From: Tetraselmis striata
Taxonomy: Eukaryota > Chlorophyta > Chlorodendrophyceae > Chlorodendrales > Chlorodendraceae
Assembly (NCBI GenBank): GCA_006384855.1
Contig: VCJN01002728.1
Span: 62,001 to 126,000 of the forward strand
Direction: 5' to 3'
DNA length: 64,000 nucleotides
The notes below the pieces were generated by a model. The model was not told the origin of the DNA. It did not search any database and saw only the letters and a list, made by a program, of their open reading frames with translations. How positions within the stretch are numbered: the first letter of the stretch is position 1; the number at the start of each line of letters is the position of its first letter. Positions 20,980-33,280 of the stretch are shown piece by piece. A program made the translations under genes and the position numbers.

Positions 20980-22125
20980 CTACGGTATTTTCGAAGGGAA
21001 GCGGGCCGGATATTTGGAATGCAAGTTGCGGTAGTGTGGTGTGTGGAATAAGTCACGCAAGGACTGAGATTTGACTGCATATAGGTGTAGCATATCAACA
21101 CGACGAAGACTATGATATGGTTCCCATGAGTCATGGGATCCGTCATAGCCTTGCCAACGCACTAGGAACATAAGTGTAGGGCCGCGGGAGTTGTCAAGGT
21201 TATCGTTGCTATATTCGATACGGTGGTCGAGGATTTGGTCTATTATGATAAATTCAACTGCTGGTAGAGCACTTCGACCAGGGACAGTGTCGGGTGGAAC
21301 ATCACAGAAGTGACAGTGACGAAGGGGGGAAATGTGAAACACATGGTGGCATTCCATTGTGGGGGGTAAACGTATGTGGTAAGCTTGAGGTGAAATTTTA
21401 CGAACAATGGGATAAGGGCCAATAAAACGTTGACGGAATGTTTTAGTTGTCGATTTCGCAATAGGAGGTGTTCAGTGGACAGCAACCACACCTTATCACC
21501 CTAAAAAAAAATCTTCTGGTCGGGTACGGTTGTTTGCATAAGTTTTCTGGTATTCGTCGGCTAATTGCAGCTGTTCGGTTATAAGGGCATGAGTATCATG
21601 TATAGTATGTAAGAGGTTAAGGTGTGGGTGGTTAGTATTCGGGGTTTGGTGCAAGAGACTGACAGGGGTTAACGGATTTAGGCCATACACGGCTTCAAAG
21701 GGAGTGTGATTTGTGGCGGAGTGGGTGGAGTTATTATATGAGAATTCAGCAAGAGATAGGGCATTCAACCAGTCATCATGATTTTTATGCACAAAAGCGC
21801 GAAGTATTTGTTCAACAATGCGGTGGGTACGTTCAGTTTGGCCGTCAGTTTCAGGGTGGTATGAAGATGATATATTTAAGTTTGTTTTGAGAGAGCGGAA
21901 TAAGGATTGCCAAAATGCGGAGGTAAAACGGGGATTACGGTCGGAAATAATAGTGCGGCACAGGCCGTGATGACGGTAGATGTTATTTAAAAACAGTTTG
22001 GCCAATTCAGAAGCGTCAATAGACATGTTGCAGGGAATAAAGTGGGCTTGTTTAGAAAAGGTGCAGACAAAGGTTGCGATAGCATCATAGCCGTCTTGCA
22101 AAGGGAGGCCCGTTATTAAATCCAT
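20980..22125 (-). pseudogene. Integrase and chromodomain region of chromovirus 1
   Basis: The integrase core is visible (MDLITGLPLQDGYDAIATFV, the D in ISDRNPRFTSAFW, the E in HPETDGQTERTHR), followed by a C-terminal chromodomain (LMFLVRWQGYDGSHDSWEPY). The chromodomain places the element among chromoviruses, which target histone-marked chromatin. Fossil, not expected to be active. Confidence 0.9.
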
Positions 22126-22364
22126 TGAAATAATCTCCCAAGGTCGAGAGGCTTTCGGTAACGGAAATAATATATTGGGTGGTTATTGGGTAGAAGCTTT
22201 AATGCGTTGACAGGTGGAGCAATGTTTGCAGTATTGTTTTATTTATATCTTTATTCATGCGTGGCCACCAGAACTTTTTTGAAATATTGAGTAAAGTGTG
22301 TCGGGCGTCCGGGTGTCCAGCAGTACCATGATATTCGTGTATTATAGAGTGCATGATTTGTTTA

Positions 22365-23591
22365 TCAGCAGCAGATATGCAGATTTATCAGCCATCCAAT
22401 AAAGGTTATCGGTAGAGTCATCAAAGTTGACACCGACAGGTATACGGGGCCTGAATAATTTTCATCAATGCTATAGCCGTGGCGAATACGGTTAAGCAGT
22501 GAGGGGTCAACTTGCAGGTGACACATAGACGAGAGAAAATCATGCATATCCTTTAGTTCGGAGTCAAGTATTTTTTCCTCAGCGGCGAGGACATCATGTT
22601 TAAGATTAGGTCGGCGGGATAGGGCGTCAGCTTCATTTTGACTACCTTTGCGGTAAAGTATTGACATAATAAGTTTTTGAGTGCGGGTTGAGATGGCAAG
22701 ATAAGGTGAAATGTCAAGGAGCCAGAGGGCGTGGCGGCGGCCGAGGGCATCTTGAGTTGGTAAATGACGTAAGGTGGCATGATCAGTGATTACTGTAATG
22801 CTAGCAGCACCTTCGATATAGCAGCGCCATTCTTTAAGCGCGCAGACAACACCCGATAGTTCTTGGTCATATGTAGGATAATTTGTGTGAGCAGGTTGTA
22901 GAATTTTGGCAAAGTAAGCGCACGGGCGTAACTTGTTGGAATCGTCTTTTTGTAAAAGAACGGCGCCTAAAGCGTATTTACTGGCATCCGTGGATATGAC
23001 GAATTCCGCGTCAGGACCGGTCTTAGGGCTCATTAGTACAGGGGTAGAACAGAGCGCGTGTTTCAGTGCGCATTAAACGTAATGTGTTGGCGTACACCCC
23101 ACTCGAAAGTTTTCTTTTTGCGAATAATGTCGTAAAGGGGTGCAGCTAAGTGAGAGTAAAAATTGCAAAAGCCTAGGAATTGCTGGACCTGCCGAACAGA
23201 CCGCGGCGGGGACCAGTTCTTAACGGCGGAGACTTTATTATCACAAGGGCGTAGGCCAGCTTTGCTGACCATGTGCCCTAAGTACTCGAGCTCGTGTTTA
23301 CCGAAAAAGCACTTAGGTAACCGTAGTCGTATATCATTCTGCGCCAGTAAGCCGAGTGTGATGTCAAGATGGTGGAGGTGTTCGTCGAGAGAGTTGCTGA
23401 AAATTAAAAACGTTGTCAAGGTAAACGAGGATCAAGATGTTTTTGTGAGGCTGTAGAACATGGTTCATCCAGCGTTGGAAGGCAGAGGGGCGTTTGTGAG
23501 GCCAAAGGGCATTACTAGTAGCGTCATATTCTTTTAGGATTGCGCAGAAAAACACAGCATTCGGATCTCTTCGCTTTATCTCACGAGCCAT
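22365..23591 (-). pseudogene. Reverse transcriptase-RNase H region of chromovirus 1
   Basis: RNase H (ISTDASKYALGAVLLQKDD, DQELSGVVCALKEWRCYIEG, VITDHATLRHLP) is preceded by RT palm and thumb pieces (LVYLDNV in place of the usual YLDD box, LPKCFFGKHELEYLGHMVS, VQQFLGFCNFY). Decayed. Confidence 0.9.
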
Positions 23592-25324
23592 AGCATTAGC
23601 ATGAACGATATCGACGTTAGATTTGCGGGACTGAGTAGGGCAGATTATTTCACTGCCATCGAGAAAAAAAAATTAATTTACCGGTTGGCCAATCAATATC
23701 GGGGTTGTGCGTTTTTAGGACGGACATGCCCAATACACAGTTGAACGAGTTATGTAATGTAGTAATGATAAATTCAACTGTAGCCGTATAACCGTTTACA
23801 TTCAACTTGAGGGTGCATGATTTAGCCGTGAGAGACAGGCGGTCATCATCAGCCATGACGATCCGTATTTTATTTTTAGAGGTTGAGTGCGTGGGTAATT
23901 TGTTTAGGCGGAGATACTGTTATCAATAAAGCAAAGGGTAGCGCCGCTTATTATCGAGCATCATAGTAGCGGGCGGTAAAGCAGGGTGTTCCGTTAGGGT
24001 CGGTTTGCGTAATAGCAGATTGTTGTCGCTCATAGACGTTATAAAGGCCTTTTCTGTTTTAAAGCGGGGTTGGTGTGACTTGACCCGGGCACGCGGGATG
24101 TATGTCTTACCTTGAGATTCGTAGCTGGGGGCTTTGTAGTCCTCATCAGTGGCCATGACAGAATTTATGGCAGCAACCTCACGTTCCTCGACAGTGCTAT
24201 CTGCGAGGTATACGTCAACTATCCACTGTGTGGGTGGCATTGGCAAGTCCTCAGTGGCAGATGTGGCAGTGTGGAATAGGTAGGTACCCGCGGGGTAGGA
24301 ATGAAGTCGTTCGTACTGTTTCATTATAGGGGTCCAAGATTTCCCTAAATCAGAAGACCAGCGGGGCAAAATGATTATAGCACGGGTGTTAAGAGGTGGT
24401 TCCTGGCGTTGAGTCTCAAAATGTTCGAGAATTGGTAATACTGATTCGTCGTACGGTGGAGTTATTCGTACAGTATGACAATTGCTGAAGTGGAGGTAGA
24501 GGGTTTATCGTTAGAGCAGTACTCAGGGCAAACATCGTCAAACGCAGAGGCACAAGCGTCCAGAGTTATGGGACCATATTCAGAGTTTTGTCGAAACATT
24601 TCAGTTTTATCAAAACGAGTAGGGTCATGTGGGCAGGCAGTTGGTCGTTTTATGCTCTTTTTAGCCTGCCGTTGTTTAGCGTACTGGCGTTGACGGAACC
24701 GGAGAATAGCATAACGTTTCTCAGTACGAGACATGCCCTTGGTTGGATTATCCGCAGGGATGGCAAAGTCAGCGGCAGACAGGGACCTACGAACCTGCTC
24801 GCTGGTGATCGCCACTGGTTCGTACGACTCGGTGGGCAATACCGAGGAGGCCTCAGCGTACGCATCAGCCACTAGAGCGGCGCTAGCTGGGCTATTCTCG
24901 TCCGGATGCAGTGCCATTGGAGATCGGGCCTCAGAGGTCGGGGGATAACACGACGGAGCTGGGAAAATTCGATTGAATTACAATTCGTACGTCTGACAGC
25001 ATACTCCGCCCCAACCCGTCATTGGTCATTAAGGTTCATGGCCTTAAGACTCTTAGAGGTTTTGGTGGCAGCCACTTTAGCTTGCCAAGCCTTTTATCAG
25101 CGAGGTTAGTCTCAGGGCAGACTATACCAGAATGGCCTACTTTACTATAGCCAGAGCAGATTTCAGTATAACGGCAATATCCGGCCAAGCCATAGCGGCG
25201 AACTCAGCGTCAACAGCTTCGAGGTGGCGACGAAGGGTATCCAGGGTAGCAGCAGCTGGAAGGCTTGGACGCACGGCGTCGATCGGTAGGGATGTCGTTG
25301 GCAGGGGGAGCGTGCGGACGCGGG

Positions 25325-25525
25325 AGGGGGGGGGGGGGGGAGTGACGTCCATTGGCGATGCGTGGATGATGTCCGTGGTTAGGGCGCGGGTTGTTGGTTT
25401 GGCCAGCTAGGCCCGGATTACACGGGCCACCGGGTGGTGTCAATCTGCACTTCGATGGTTAGCGGTAGCGGCGGCGGCAGTGACAGGCTGGTCGTTCACG
25501 ATGGTTGGTAGGGGGGGGGGGGGGG
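25325..25525 (+). repeat. Poly(G) tracts within chromovirus 1
   Basis: Two G runs of about 15 bases (near 25,326-25,340 and 25,512-25,525) in the 5' untranslated/early Gag part of the element (poly(C) in element sense). Confidence 0.85.
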
Positions 25526-25566
25526 AGCGCGGCGGGGAGTTTTAACCAGAGCTCGAACGAAACCAA

Positions 25567-25969
25567 TGTGAGGTACATGAATGCCCTAATGCGATTAGAG
25601 GCAAGAAGGTAAAGGTTGTGGGGAAACAATATCGAATGTTACAGGATCATCAGCTGGATCAGCTACTTAGCGGCAGTCAGCAGCACAGAGGCAGAGCAGC
25701 GGCAGAGCAGTTCAGCGGTCAGCCTTGGGCATTGTGGAAATATAGCATCGGGGAATGTCAGTAGCAGCATCGGGGACTGTTAGTAGTAGCATCGATGATT
25801 GGGATTGATAATGGTAAATGATATGCGTACATGTTACAGTACGAGTTACATGAGTACGGCAGGTAATGATATGATATAGGAAATGATAATAATATGAGAT
25901 AAGTGGTTATGTGGGTATAGTGCAGAGTTAGGTGTAGGATTTGGTGTAGGGCTAGGTGCAGCCCTAACA
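25567..25969 (-). repeat. Chromovirus 1, right LTR (5' LTR in element sense)
   Basis: 403 bp, TG...CA, followed by target duplication CAATG at 25,970-25,974. In element sense it is followed by TTGGTTTCG, the same start of a primer-binding site as in chromovirus 2. Confidence 0.95.
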
Positions 25970-26230
25970 CAATGCGTTCAGGCACTTCGAAACTTTGTCG
26001 CTAGCCAACCTGCTGAGTTCCGCCGTCACCTGTCGTGCACACGGCCGGGGTTGTTGCAGCGGGTCTCGGCTTGCGTGCATGGTACCCGGAGCGGCATTCT
26101 CTCTGCCGGTGTGCAGATGGCCAAGTATGATGCGTGGGCTCGTGTCCATTCTGCTTCTTCTCATGTTACTGCTTCCACCTCGCAGTCGCTGTAGAGGACC
26201 TTTCGATTGTCCTTTTTTTTTGGTGATTTC
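25970..26230 (+). pseudogene. Retroelement-like repeated ORF, copy 3, right part
   Basis: It resumes exactly where 20,545 stops (one target copy apart) with QALRNFVASQPAEFRRH-type sequence and ends with the conserved terminus (CCTGATATCGCC..GCTAGCTCATGTA). It shows that copy 3 existed before chromovirus 1 inserted. Confidence 0.75.
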
Positions 26231-26586
26231 CTGATATCGCCTTTTGCTGCTAGCTCATGTAGCTATGACTTAACTGAGTTTGGCCAGACGACGGACCGAG
26301 TTGTACGGTCAAACGACTATTGTACCGCCTGCAGATTATAGCACAGTAGTCAGTCATCGGCTCTGTCTAGAATCTTCTAGGACATGACAGTGAGCAGCGG
26401 ACTCGCAACCGCACAAGCTCCCGACATGTTTCCGTGCCTACCTGCAGCTACTACTTAGCCAGCTGTCTAGACCATAGCGCTCATCCCTTTTGTTGTTGCC
26501 CTTCACGCACCATCAATCGCACGGCACATGTGCCGCGAGGGGAAGCGATCCTTGTCGATTATTTCCGCCTGCGCTAGCTCGACGCC

Positions 26587-27570
26587 ATGCGCACGGCATT
26601 GTCAGGGCTCAGTATGCCTGACACCTCCGGTGACGCCCCTAGTGGCCTAGCCGAAGACCGCATCGCCGCGCTGGAGGCCGGTTTCGCGGGGCTAGCGGAG
26701 CTTCTGAAGCCCTACGGAGCGACCTTCAGCAACCTAGTGGTTCTACTCCTGTCGAGCCCCGCGCGCCCGCTAGTAGCGCTGCCGCGGCAAGCTCCCGCCG
26801 GCACGACGACGCACCGGCTCGCGCGGAGCGGGTTTCCGTGCCCCAGCCCCACCGCGGTGGCTTCACTGCTGCTGCCCCTTCCCTAGTCTAGAAGGAGTGG
26901 GCTCATTCAATTAGCCCCGGCTTTCCCATCCAACCCAGCCCCGGCCTCTCTGCAATTCCCCAGTTGTACGACATCTCATCCGACGAGACGCACCGCCAGG
27001 TCATCGCGCGTCGGCACTGAGCCATTTTGGACCAGTATATATCGCTCTCTACACTGCTTTGCCTTCTACAATGCAGTGGCCCACGCAGCGGCTCTCTGCC
27101 AGGCGCTTGCGTCGATTGAGAGAGCGGCAAGCTTGGCGCAACCCCCTCGTGAAGAGGACCTTCGCCTCCTTGAAGCGGGCGTGGGCGGCCTATGACGTCT
27201 CAAATAAACACCGGCGCGACTTCGTGGCGTTTATCCGCCTCAACGCGTCGAACGATGCGGATGCGCGGACCAAGACGGTCGCAAAGGCGGTTCGCCGCAA
27301 CCTCCTCAAGCCCGGTTTCGCGGACTAAGGTTCGGAAGCGGTGGGCAGCTCAGCGACGAGCTTTTGCGCCGCGGGGCCGAGTACAGCGTCACGGCCGCGG
27401 CGAAAGCAACCGTCCAACAGCGCTTCGGCGTGGGACCAGACCCCAACGAAAACGAGGAGGACAACTACGAGCCACCATCCAGAGCGCACCGGCGCCGGCT
27501 CTCCAGACCCCGATTTCCGCCCCACAGCCGACGACGCCGACAAGGTCAAGGGCAAGGGCAAGGCCTGACG
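26587..27570 (+). pseudogene. Gag-like ORF1 remnant of a retroelement
   Basis: Segments in several frames. The N-part, MRTALSGLSMPDTSGDAPSG then EDRIAALEAGFAGLAELLKP, ends near 26,886. The next segments contain EPFWTSIYRSLHC and LLEAGVGGL-type sequence, and the frame at 27,059-27,328 carries HRRDFVAFIRLNASNDADAR, KAVRRNLLKPGFAD. This series resembles long Gag-like ORFs of algal DIRS/gypsy elements (general resemblance, not a search result). It is broken in about three places. Confidence 0.45.
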
Positions 27571-28821
27571 GTGCGGCGGGTGCGGGCACTGGGCGGCCCG
27601 GAAGGAAGGTGGGCTGTCGATGCGGGGATGGCCGGGCAAGTATGGACGCTCTGGGCGTGCTGTGGGCCTGTGGCGTCCCCGTTTAGCACTGGCTACGGAC
27701 TCCGGACTTTGGAGCCAGGCAGGCGAGCGGGAGAGACCCAGAGCGGCGGGAGGGTGGGCCACTGGGCCAGCCAGTGGTCGAGTTGTGGGGGGAGTCAGTC
27801 AGCCAATTGCACAGCTACAATCACGCAGCAATGCCACGCATAGGCCGCATATTGCCCCCTGGTCATGTGAGGGAAGGTGCGCGTTTTGGAGAGAGTTAAT
27901 GCTATTCCACTGGTGTGATGGTGGAGTACGATCCGGTTACAAGCCGACGGGCGCCGTGCATGATATATCAGGTGGCGCGATGTGGCCGTCAGGGCGCGGG
28001 CGCAGCCCGTCATCAGACGGCGGGCGCGCGTTACGCGCCTGATGTGCTATGATGATTAGGGCTAGTGAGGGTATATAGGATATATCCTCACAGGTCACCT
28101 GCGAGCACCAGTTGGTATGGGTGCTCAAACTGCTCATCACGGGACGCTCACCACGGCACTACGAGCCCCGGTGTTTCAGACATGGAAATCTGGAATTCCA
28201 ATGGAATTTCCATAAGATGGAATTTCCAGCAATTTGCTGGAAATTCCATCGAGCCCTGGTGGGAAATTCCACCTCTGTTGCAGCGCGAGGTCACCGTCAT
28301 TGAACTAGCGCGCGGATTACGGGGGGCGGGCGCGCGGCGGATCCGCGTATATTGAATGTCTTCCGCAGTACTGTACGCTGACTATATTCGTAAACACGGA
28401 GTAGCTGTCCCGTGCCATGAACCGACGGGGACGAGCGACATGCGGAAGGTCAAGCTCGGGGTGGTAATGTTTTGCACGGATTATACACGAACACCAAAAG
28501 TCGACCACAACCCCAACAATGTGGTGTCTTGTGTCATACGGCGCCTTGCGGGCAGGGTCTCTATGTTGCACGCATGAGGGGAGTATTCGCCAATGCGCAT
28601 GGACATTTCACTCCTCAATAAAGGCAAGGACCCTTTGCGGCATACATACATGCATACATATGATTGTTTCCATACATAATTGTTGGCTTCTGGGACAAAC
28701 ATAGGTTCAATGCACTATTTTTGGTTGGACATCGAGAAACTCTGTACAGCACCTTTGGAAGGTAAACCACAATTGCAATGCTAAGATGAGATGCCATAAA
28801 TATCTCTAATCTTCTATGATC
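27571..28821. other. Intergenic stretch with GGAAATTCC palindromes
   Basis: No recognisable gene. At 28,183-28,272 words of the type TGGAATTTCCA/GGAAATTCC recur about six times in both orientations, giving nested hairpins. The only other notable structure is a GC-rich imperfect palindrome around 27,965-28,045. Confidence 0.5.
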
Positions 28822-31207
28822 TCACTTAATTATAGAGAATGACCACGGCCCGATGATCCGGTCGCCGGCATGTTTCAAAGGAGCTGGCATGTGCATTGCG
28901 TTTATATCCTCTGCGTCATGGTTCCCCGCCTCGAGGAACAACATATTGAATTTGAAGTGCGCCAAGTTACGCTCGCGATCTTCAGCCCGGCGGTGGAACA
29001 TGACCTGCGTGATGACGTCCCCTCTATTGAGAAAGACCGAGGTACAGTCCTCCACACGTTCCCCGTAGCGGTCCCACTCGATACCATTCATCTGGCCTTG
29101 TGCTTCCTGGACTGGCTGCTCCCGTCCCTGCTCCATGAACGCACACATGAGCTGCGGCGTGTTGGAGCAATTGCCGTGAAAACTACAGGCCCTCTGCGAC
29201 TTGGCCAGATTCTTGAGCAGATAGGCCTGGGCCTCGCCAATGCTGTAGCCAATCTTCTCCAGCTCCAGAGGCTCCTCAGCGCGGCCCCAGTTGCTCAAGT
29301 CGAGCGGGCCCGATCCCCCGACCAATCCTAGCTGCTCAGGCGACGCAGCGAAGACCAGCGTGCTATGGTAGAACTCCCGGTGGGCATGGATGTGCATGTG
29401 TACGGGACGCCCACTGTGCAGCACATGGTATGCGCCCCAGTTCATGGTCGTTGACTGCTTCAGAGAGAGGGTAGGTGCCATAGATTGTTGCACCCGATCT
29501 AAAGATGTCGATCAGTCGCAGTGATACCTGCGCCTTCCGGGTCCAACGAAACCCCAGCTCGATGTAGAACTCCATCACCTCTGAGCCTTTTGGGCGAAAA
29601 TCCAGGATCATGCTGTCAAAAGCGAGACAGCCGTGCCTGGGTGCGACTGGATTACCAAAACCGTCAGGTGAGGTTTCCATGAAGCAGTCCATCCCGCCCT
29701 TGGCATCTTGGCACTGAGCGTCGCCTGCCCATGCTTTGAAATTTAGTGTATTCTTTTGATGCCATTCTTCGCGCGCAACCCCATCCCGGATTTCCTGGGT
29801 GACATTCAAACTTGAACATGGCCTCAACACAGCGTGATGGAGATGCATTGGCGGAGACGGTAGAGGGGTCTCGTCAGCGGAGAGAATCTGGAGGGAGTGG
29901 CCAGTGAGCCATAAAGGTGAGCCCTGAGCTAGCTCCTCTGAGAAGTCACCGATGTCCAGCGTATTGAAGTGTTCCGTGTTTCCCCCATAGCTGGTAAACG
30001 GTCCCATACGCACGATCCTCCAGGAGTTGCCATCTTGCTCCGAGCTGTCGGCGCGCAAGTCGCAGGTGTCAAACACCAATCGGTCCGCGTTTCTGCGCGT
30101 TTAGCGGTGCCAGAAGTGGCAAGTCAGCACTGGACCCATAACATAGTCGCAAGCACACTGAGCATATCATGTGCCCTATAGAACAAGCAACTGCCCTTGG
30201 TTTGCAATGACCGCGCCCAGGCATTATCTGATATAAAGTTTCTTCCTTACGAGATACTGACAGTCCATACTTTGGTAATAAGACCAAGACCAAACAAAGC
30301 AAATTGGTACTTTCTGAAACGACAAAAGTGCTCTGTTTCTATCTCTCACTGACTATCTCGCTTCTGCCTCGAAAGGCCACACTGACCTGGTCAGTGCAGA
30401 CGGAATTGCCGTAGCCACGAAAACACAGAGGCGTTTCCCTCATATACATCGGTCCTGATGCCCTTCACAATACCGTGATGTATCCATGCCCTTCATACTT
30501 ATATGGAATACATTTCACCATAGTTACTAACTGTGTCAGTGTTTAATCACCCCCAGCAGCACAATATCTACCGTTACAGTTTCTGCCTAGGATTATTTTG
30601 GATGCATCTGGATGGCCCATAATAAATGGCCCTATGTAGCTGTAGGAGCATCCTCACTCAGCCTTATAGATCACATGCATCTTAATTAGGTATAGGAGTA
30701 CAAGTTATGGCGAGTTGCAGAAGCCCTGGCCAACCAATGCACACACCTGCATTTCCACTTCTGGTGAGGCAACCTGTCGCCTGCCGCAGTTGAAGTCCAC
30801 GTACACTGCGCTCGGGCTGCCCTGTACTTGGACATGGCCCGCACCCTTCCCGCTGGATCGAACTCGTCGGCGAAAGCCTGCCGCAAAGCCCTGAGCCTCG
30901 CCGGGTCTTCGTACGCATCAGACTGGGGCTCCTCGCCGCCAGGCCTGCCGAGCCGCTGAGCTGCGAGAGCAGCGTAGTAGTGCTCGGACCACCGCTCCCG
31001 AGTTGCAGAATAGAGAGGCAGGTCCACACTACCGCTGTGGGTCGAGCTTGGGAACACGCTATGGGGTTCGCCGGGGATAAGACGGGAGGCGTCGGAGGGC
31101 GTCAAAACCACGAGAATGGCGGCCACCAGAGTGGCAGCAGCGAGGCATGGCGCGTTGCGGAGAAAAGGCCAGGGTCGGCCGCAATCTCCCCGTCGCTGTA
31201 AAGCCAT
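28822..31207 (-). CDS. Secreted His-rich protein, possibly a type II copper-enzyme-like protein
   Basis: Exon 1 is 30,747-31,207: ATG at 31,207, an Arg-containing N-terminus, then a hydrophobic segment (APCLAAATLVAAILVVL), a signal peptide or anchor. It is joined by a GT..AG intron in matching phase (2 nt + 1) to exon 2 (28,822-30,092). The mature part shows PPMHLHHAVL, about 150 residues later HMHIHAHREFYH, and several Cys. A His-His site followed by an H-x-H-x-H site recalls the two copper sites of type II copper monooxygenases, but the spacing was not checked and the family is not certain. Near 29,470-29,490 the frame changes within CT-rich sequence with no splice pair, so this is either an assembly indel or a decayed gene. 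The 31,303 start is possible but would place charged sequence before the signal. Confidence 0.55.
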
Positions 31208-32167
31208 TTCCAGCTCAGCAATACGGTGGCCAGCACGGACACGTCGTTCGGGGCCTGTTCGCAGCGCAATATCGCAAGCACATACAGGACTCAGTTGTGT
31301 CAAATGCGGCCAGCAGCAGCAGAGGCAACGGCCGCCTTGCTACGTCTCCCCATCACGTTCGCGCCCCGAAGCAGCATTTAAGACGACCACGTACCTCAAA
31401 ATCCGCATCATATACCCCATACTACCGCGGCAGAAAGGTGAGCGGGGTTCTCTTCGCCGCCCTCTGCGCCACACATCCGCATGACCCACAATCAGTGCGG
31501 TATTTAACTGACGCGCTGCGCGGTGAGGCCGCAACCTTGGGAGGCTGTACACGACATCCACAGCAGCCGCAATAGGATAAGGGAAACGGAGACATACTTC
31601 TACGCCCTTAAGCTTGTGACGCGAGCGGCGCCGACTCCGTATGTGCAGTCCTTCGTCGTTGACTTGAGTCCGAGTGCGATAAGAGCAACGTACTGCCCGG
31701 CAGTTTACGCCGTTGTTCTACCCGCGGAGCAGGGCACGGTGCCGGGAGCGAGTGACGTATTGTGTGTTTCACGCCACACGAGGACCGCTTCGGGCGGGTG
31801 GCCGTGCGCAGTTTCCGTTGGGGCCGGGGACGTGTCGGACTGTAGAGCCCGTGACGTCGCGACGGGTGGTAAGTGCTGGGGGTCTGTCGCGATGGACGCA
31901 AAATAATTACCAGCACCGCCCAGCGAAATGGTCAGACGCGACGGCGGTGAGCGGGACTCACCACAGCGGCGCAACTCTGGAGTGGGAAAGGGGAAGGGCG
32001 AGGAGTGTTTGGGAAGGGGGGGGGGGGGGGGGGGGGGGGAGGGGTGGGGGGGAGGGCGCAGCGGGAGCGAGAATGCGAGACACGGTGCCGAACTGCTGGG
32101 ACGGCTGGGACGGCGGCTAGGGAGCGGGGCGCACTGGGAAGTAATTTAAAATTATACCTACGTCACT
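31208..32167. other. Upstream region of the His-rich protein gene, with G24 tract
   Basis: Probable divergent promoter region of the 28.8-31.2 kb gene. A G24 tract is at 32,016-32,039. Frames are short and overlapping and nothing is recognised. Confidence 0.4.
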
Positions 32168-32374
32168 GATCTAAACGTGTTTATGGGGTTTCCTAACGGA
32201 CTATAGCTGTCCTAGTGCGACCCGTACGGTCTGTAGTGGTTTCAAGCCGTTACCATCGGGGTTTGGTACGGGCTACCCCATCGCCCGCGAGCCCTGCGCT
32301 CCCGGCCGGGGAGCTACTTAGGATAGCCCCCACCATCTCGTCTGCCATCTTCCAGCTCGCTGCCTTCGGCAGCG
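32168..32374 (+). repeat. A1 repeat of YR family 2
   Basis: 207 bp starting GATCTAAACGTGTTTATGGG and ending in the hairpin CGCTGCC-TTC-GGCAGCG. Repeated at 49,384-49,590 as A2. Confidence 0.85.
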
Positions 32375-33280
32375 GCTTCGCGTACTTGTGCGCGCGAGGG
32401 TCACTGAGGCTGAACAAGTCCGCACCGAGGTTCATCCACCCGGTAGTGAGTCGTCGTGCCGCGCACATGCGTTACAACATCAGGCAGCGACAGACAGCCC
32501 CTCGGTAGTGTGGTTTTCCCTACTCGTGCGCCCGAGGTCGTTTTCCGTTTTTGCCCTGGCTTTGCAGCTGGGACGTTTTCGGATGGCGATGCGCACGGCA
32601 AGGAATTGGAGCTGGGGGGTCCCCGTTGGGGGGGTTTAAACCTCAACACCCGAAGTCGAGTCGCAATACAGGCCTTCGGGGCTCCCGCAGTGGAGCGCCC
32701 TCTCGCAATAGTCAACTCTTGAGGTTTAGGTGAGGTGGACGCGCTCGGCACCATGGCCGCTGCTCGTCACGGTTGTCAACGACGACAACTACGCCCACCG
32801 CAACAAATCGGCGCGGACGGAGGAGGACGTCCGTGTCGTCGGGGCAACCACTTGTTGTCCCGCAAGACACTGCAACCCAGTCCCCGTGTCCTCGCAGCAG
32901 GGCGCCGTGGCATCAACGGTCGTTACATGCTGTGGTTTTCCGGAACTACTCGCGTAATTGGCATGTTACATGGGTGGCGCCGCTCACGCGCCGGTGTTTT
33001 GAGAGGGCTCGTTGCCCTCGCCCCAATGAAGCTTCAACAACGTTTGCTGTGGTCGCAGTGGGAGGCGTTTGTGCGGCCCGTGCCGATGCGTCTCCGACGT
33101 CTCCTACTCCAACGTCGTCGTCACAAGGACCACGACAACCTGCAGCTGCCCGCCGGGGGGCAGCTCTACCACCTGGCGTGCCTGGCGTCTCGTGGTGTAC
33201 GTAACTACCCTTGGCCAACTTTGGGTTTGGGACTTCGGCGGCCGTCGCTGGTGCAGCAGCAGCGGCCGCCTCGTCGTCAC

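Larger units (their letters stand above)
20546..25969 (-). mobile_element. Ty3/gypsy chromovirus 1, old, broken
   Basis: Full-length LTR element of 5424 bp read on the minus strand, with LTRs of 409 and 403 bp (TG...CA ends), a 5-bp target duplication, a polypurine tract (GAGGGGAAGGAA) beside the left LTR and a TGG-starting primer-site candidate inside the right LTR. Parts in order on the minus strand: Gag-like region (about 24.9-24.4 kb), protease-like segment (23.86-23.65), reverse transcriptase (23.6-23.06), RNase H (23.0-22.4), integrase (22.1-21.5) and chromodomain (21.36-20.98). Pol is decayed with roughly eight to ten breaks. The LTRs differ at about fifteen positions plus a few indels by eye (around 4%), so it is clearly older than chromovirus 2. 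Confidence 0.95.

Noticed and set aside
31116-31575. Plus-strand frames near 31.1-31.6 kb
   Set aside because: They overlap the first exon of the minus-strand His-rich gene or its upstream region and look like shadows.
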